Below are positions 32,719 to 33,420 of a stretch of DNA of 33,420 nucleotides, one piece after another. The stretch is from Actinomycetota bacterium. GTDB taxonomy: Bacteria; Actinomycetota; Acidimicrobiia; Acidimicrobiales; Ilumatobacteraceae. Where the stretch lies: the NCBI GenBank assembly GCA_030645675.1, contig JAUSLQ010000139.1, forward strand, positions 1 to 33,420, given 5' to 3'. The first letter of the stretch is position 1, and each line of letters starts with the position of its first letter. The notes under the pieces are model-generated. The model did no database searches. It saw nothing but the letters and a program-made list of their open reading frames with translations, and was not told the DNA's origin. The translations under genes and the position numbers were made by a program.

Positions 32719-33420
32719 ATGGACGTGAAGTTGGCTGCAGCGTTGGCTGGCGCGGTTCGCCGCGGGGAGGTCGCCGGGTTCTGTCGGACGAACGGGATCT
32801 CGCGTGAGACGTTCTACAAATGGCGTCGGCGTGCCGCGGCAGCGGGCGGGGTGCTCGGGCTGGAGGAACTGTCGCGGCGTCCGTTGCGGTCGCCGAATCA
32901 GACGCCGGTCGATGTTGAGGACGCGATCGTGCGGGCCCGCAAGGAGCTCGATGATGTCGGGTGGGACAATGGGCCGTGGTCGGTGCGTCAGCGACTGTTG
33001 AAGTTGACGGTCGTGGGGGTGCCGTCGGAAGCGACGATCTGGCGGATCCTGGTCCGTCGCGGCCTGATCACGCCCGAGCCGAAGAAGCGACCCAAGAACA
33101 CCTGGCACCGGTTCGTGTGGGACCGTTCGAACGATTTGTGGCAGATCGATGCCACCCATTGGGCCCTCGCCGATGGCAGGCCCGTGGAGATCATCAACAT
33201 CATCGATGACCACTCGCGGGTGTGTCCGCGATCGCTCGCCGTGTGGACGTGCACCTCACCGATGGCCTGGAAGGCTGTCGAACAAGGGGCTGGCGGGTGG
33301 GGACTGCCGGCGCGGATGTTGTCGGACAACGGGATCGCGTTCAACCAGAGCCGACGCAACACCACCAGCCTTCTCGAGCTGAACCTGCGCAGGCTGGGTG
33401 TGTTGCCGATCGCGTCGATG
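32719..33420 (+). CDS. IS481/IS3-group DDE transposase, N-terminal 234 residues (3' end outside window)
   Basis: A transposase open to the last base. The N-terminal helix-turn-helix is GFCRTNGISRETFYKWRRRA (~21-40); a second HTH region follows (~87-110, WSVRQRLLKL). The rve/DDE integrase core then shows the first catalytic Asp in LWQIDATHWAL (~145), IINIIDDHSR, and the second Asp in MLSDNGIAFNQ (~208); the catalytic Glu lies beyond the window. ATG 32719 has AAGGGA upstream; an in-frame ATG at 32698 is an alternative. A single open frame without an OrfA/OrfB frameshift favours IS481 over IS3. It appears intact as far as visible. Confidence 0.88.
   Translation, partial: MDVKLAAALAGAVRRGEVAGFCRTNGISRETFYKWRRRAAAAGGVLGLEELSRRPLRSPNQTPVDVEDAIVRARKELDDVGWDNGPWSVRQRLLKLTVVGVPSEATIWRILVRRGLITPEPKKRPKNTWHRFVWDRSNDLWQIDATHWALADGRPVEIINIIDDHSRVCPRSLAVWTCTSPMAWKAVEQGAGGWGLPARMLSDNGIAFNQSRRNTTSLLELNLRRLGVLPIASM

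Larger units (their letters stand above)
32624..33420 (+). mobile_element. IS481-family-like insertion sequence, left part (continues beyond window)
   Basis: An insertion element begins around TGTTTCAGGACATCG at 32624 and includes a DDE transposase reading off the window edge. The left end is inferred from the abrupt repeat-containing sequence before the transposase; the right inverted repeat and target duplication are not visible. The element inserted downstream of the amtB-glnK terminator and disrupts no recognisable gene. Confidence 0.7.

Overview
This window is very GC-rich, uses strong G/C third positions throughout and relies often on GTG starts. It carries actinobacterial gene families (MsiK-like sugar ATPase, DUF4032 kinase-like protein, AdaA-AlkA fusion, amtB-glnK pair). 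I infer a chromosomal segment of a free-living actinobacterium, plausibly an Acidimicrobiia such as an Ilumatobacter relative; no rRNA or marker gene here proves the genus. No tRNA, rRNA, CRISPR array or prophage was seen. Mfd runs in from the left edge and an IS481-type transposase runs off the right edge.

Layout. 1-1533: 3' part of mfd. 1550-12490: a sucrose/alpha-glucoside locus. A divergent pair, an amylosucrase (minus) and a GH13 alpha-glucosidase (plus), shares one LacI-type operator; then come the lacI gene, a second identical operator, and an AglE-F-G-K-like ABC importer followed closely by a DUF4032 kinase-like gene. The importer brings in sucrose or other alpha-glucosides, the glucosidase hydrolyses them, the amylosucrase can convert sucrose into alpha-glucan plus fructose, and the LacI protein most likely controls both transcription units. 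12533-13135: a conserved hypothetical gene. 13142-15138 (minus): alkylation repair, AdaA-AlkA fusion then Ogt. 15226-20953 (minus): a four-gene overlapping cluster of circularly permuted ATP-grasp, alpha-E, ATP-grasp/alpha-E fusion and transglutaminase-like protease, a predicted but biochemically unresolved peptide-ligation system.

21168-22442: amidohydrolase behind a 14-bp palindrome. 22663-23379 (minus): AlaX-type alanyl-tRNA editing protein. 23584-25694: deoC-deoA, deoxynucleoside catabolism. 25747-25859: a diverged 61-bp-period repeat. 25861-27117 (minus): acyl-CoA dehydrogenase behind a 16-bp palindrome.

27245-32496 is the most interesting region. A DNA-binding-only winged-helix protein is translationally coupled (GTGA overlap) to an 893-residue protein that fuses a CPA2 (Kef-type) cation/proton antiporter to the C-terminal half of GlnD: a degenerate HD domain that has lost its HD histidine, plus two ACT domains, without the nucleotidyltransferase domain. 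It sits directly upstream of amtB and glnK, where many actinobacteria carry amtB-glnK-glnD. I infer an antiporter gated by glutamine or nitrogen status and linked to ammonium uptake. I do not recall a description of this architecture.

Many transcripts look leaderless: TANNNT or TATAAT-like -10 boxes lie 6-9 nt before start codons that have no Shine-Dalgarno sequence. In the sugar locus the operator overlaps the start codon itself.
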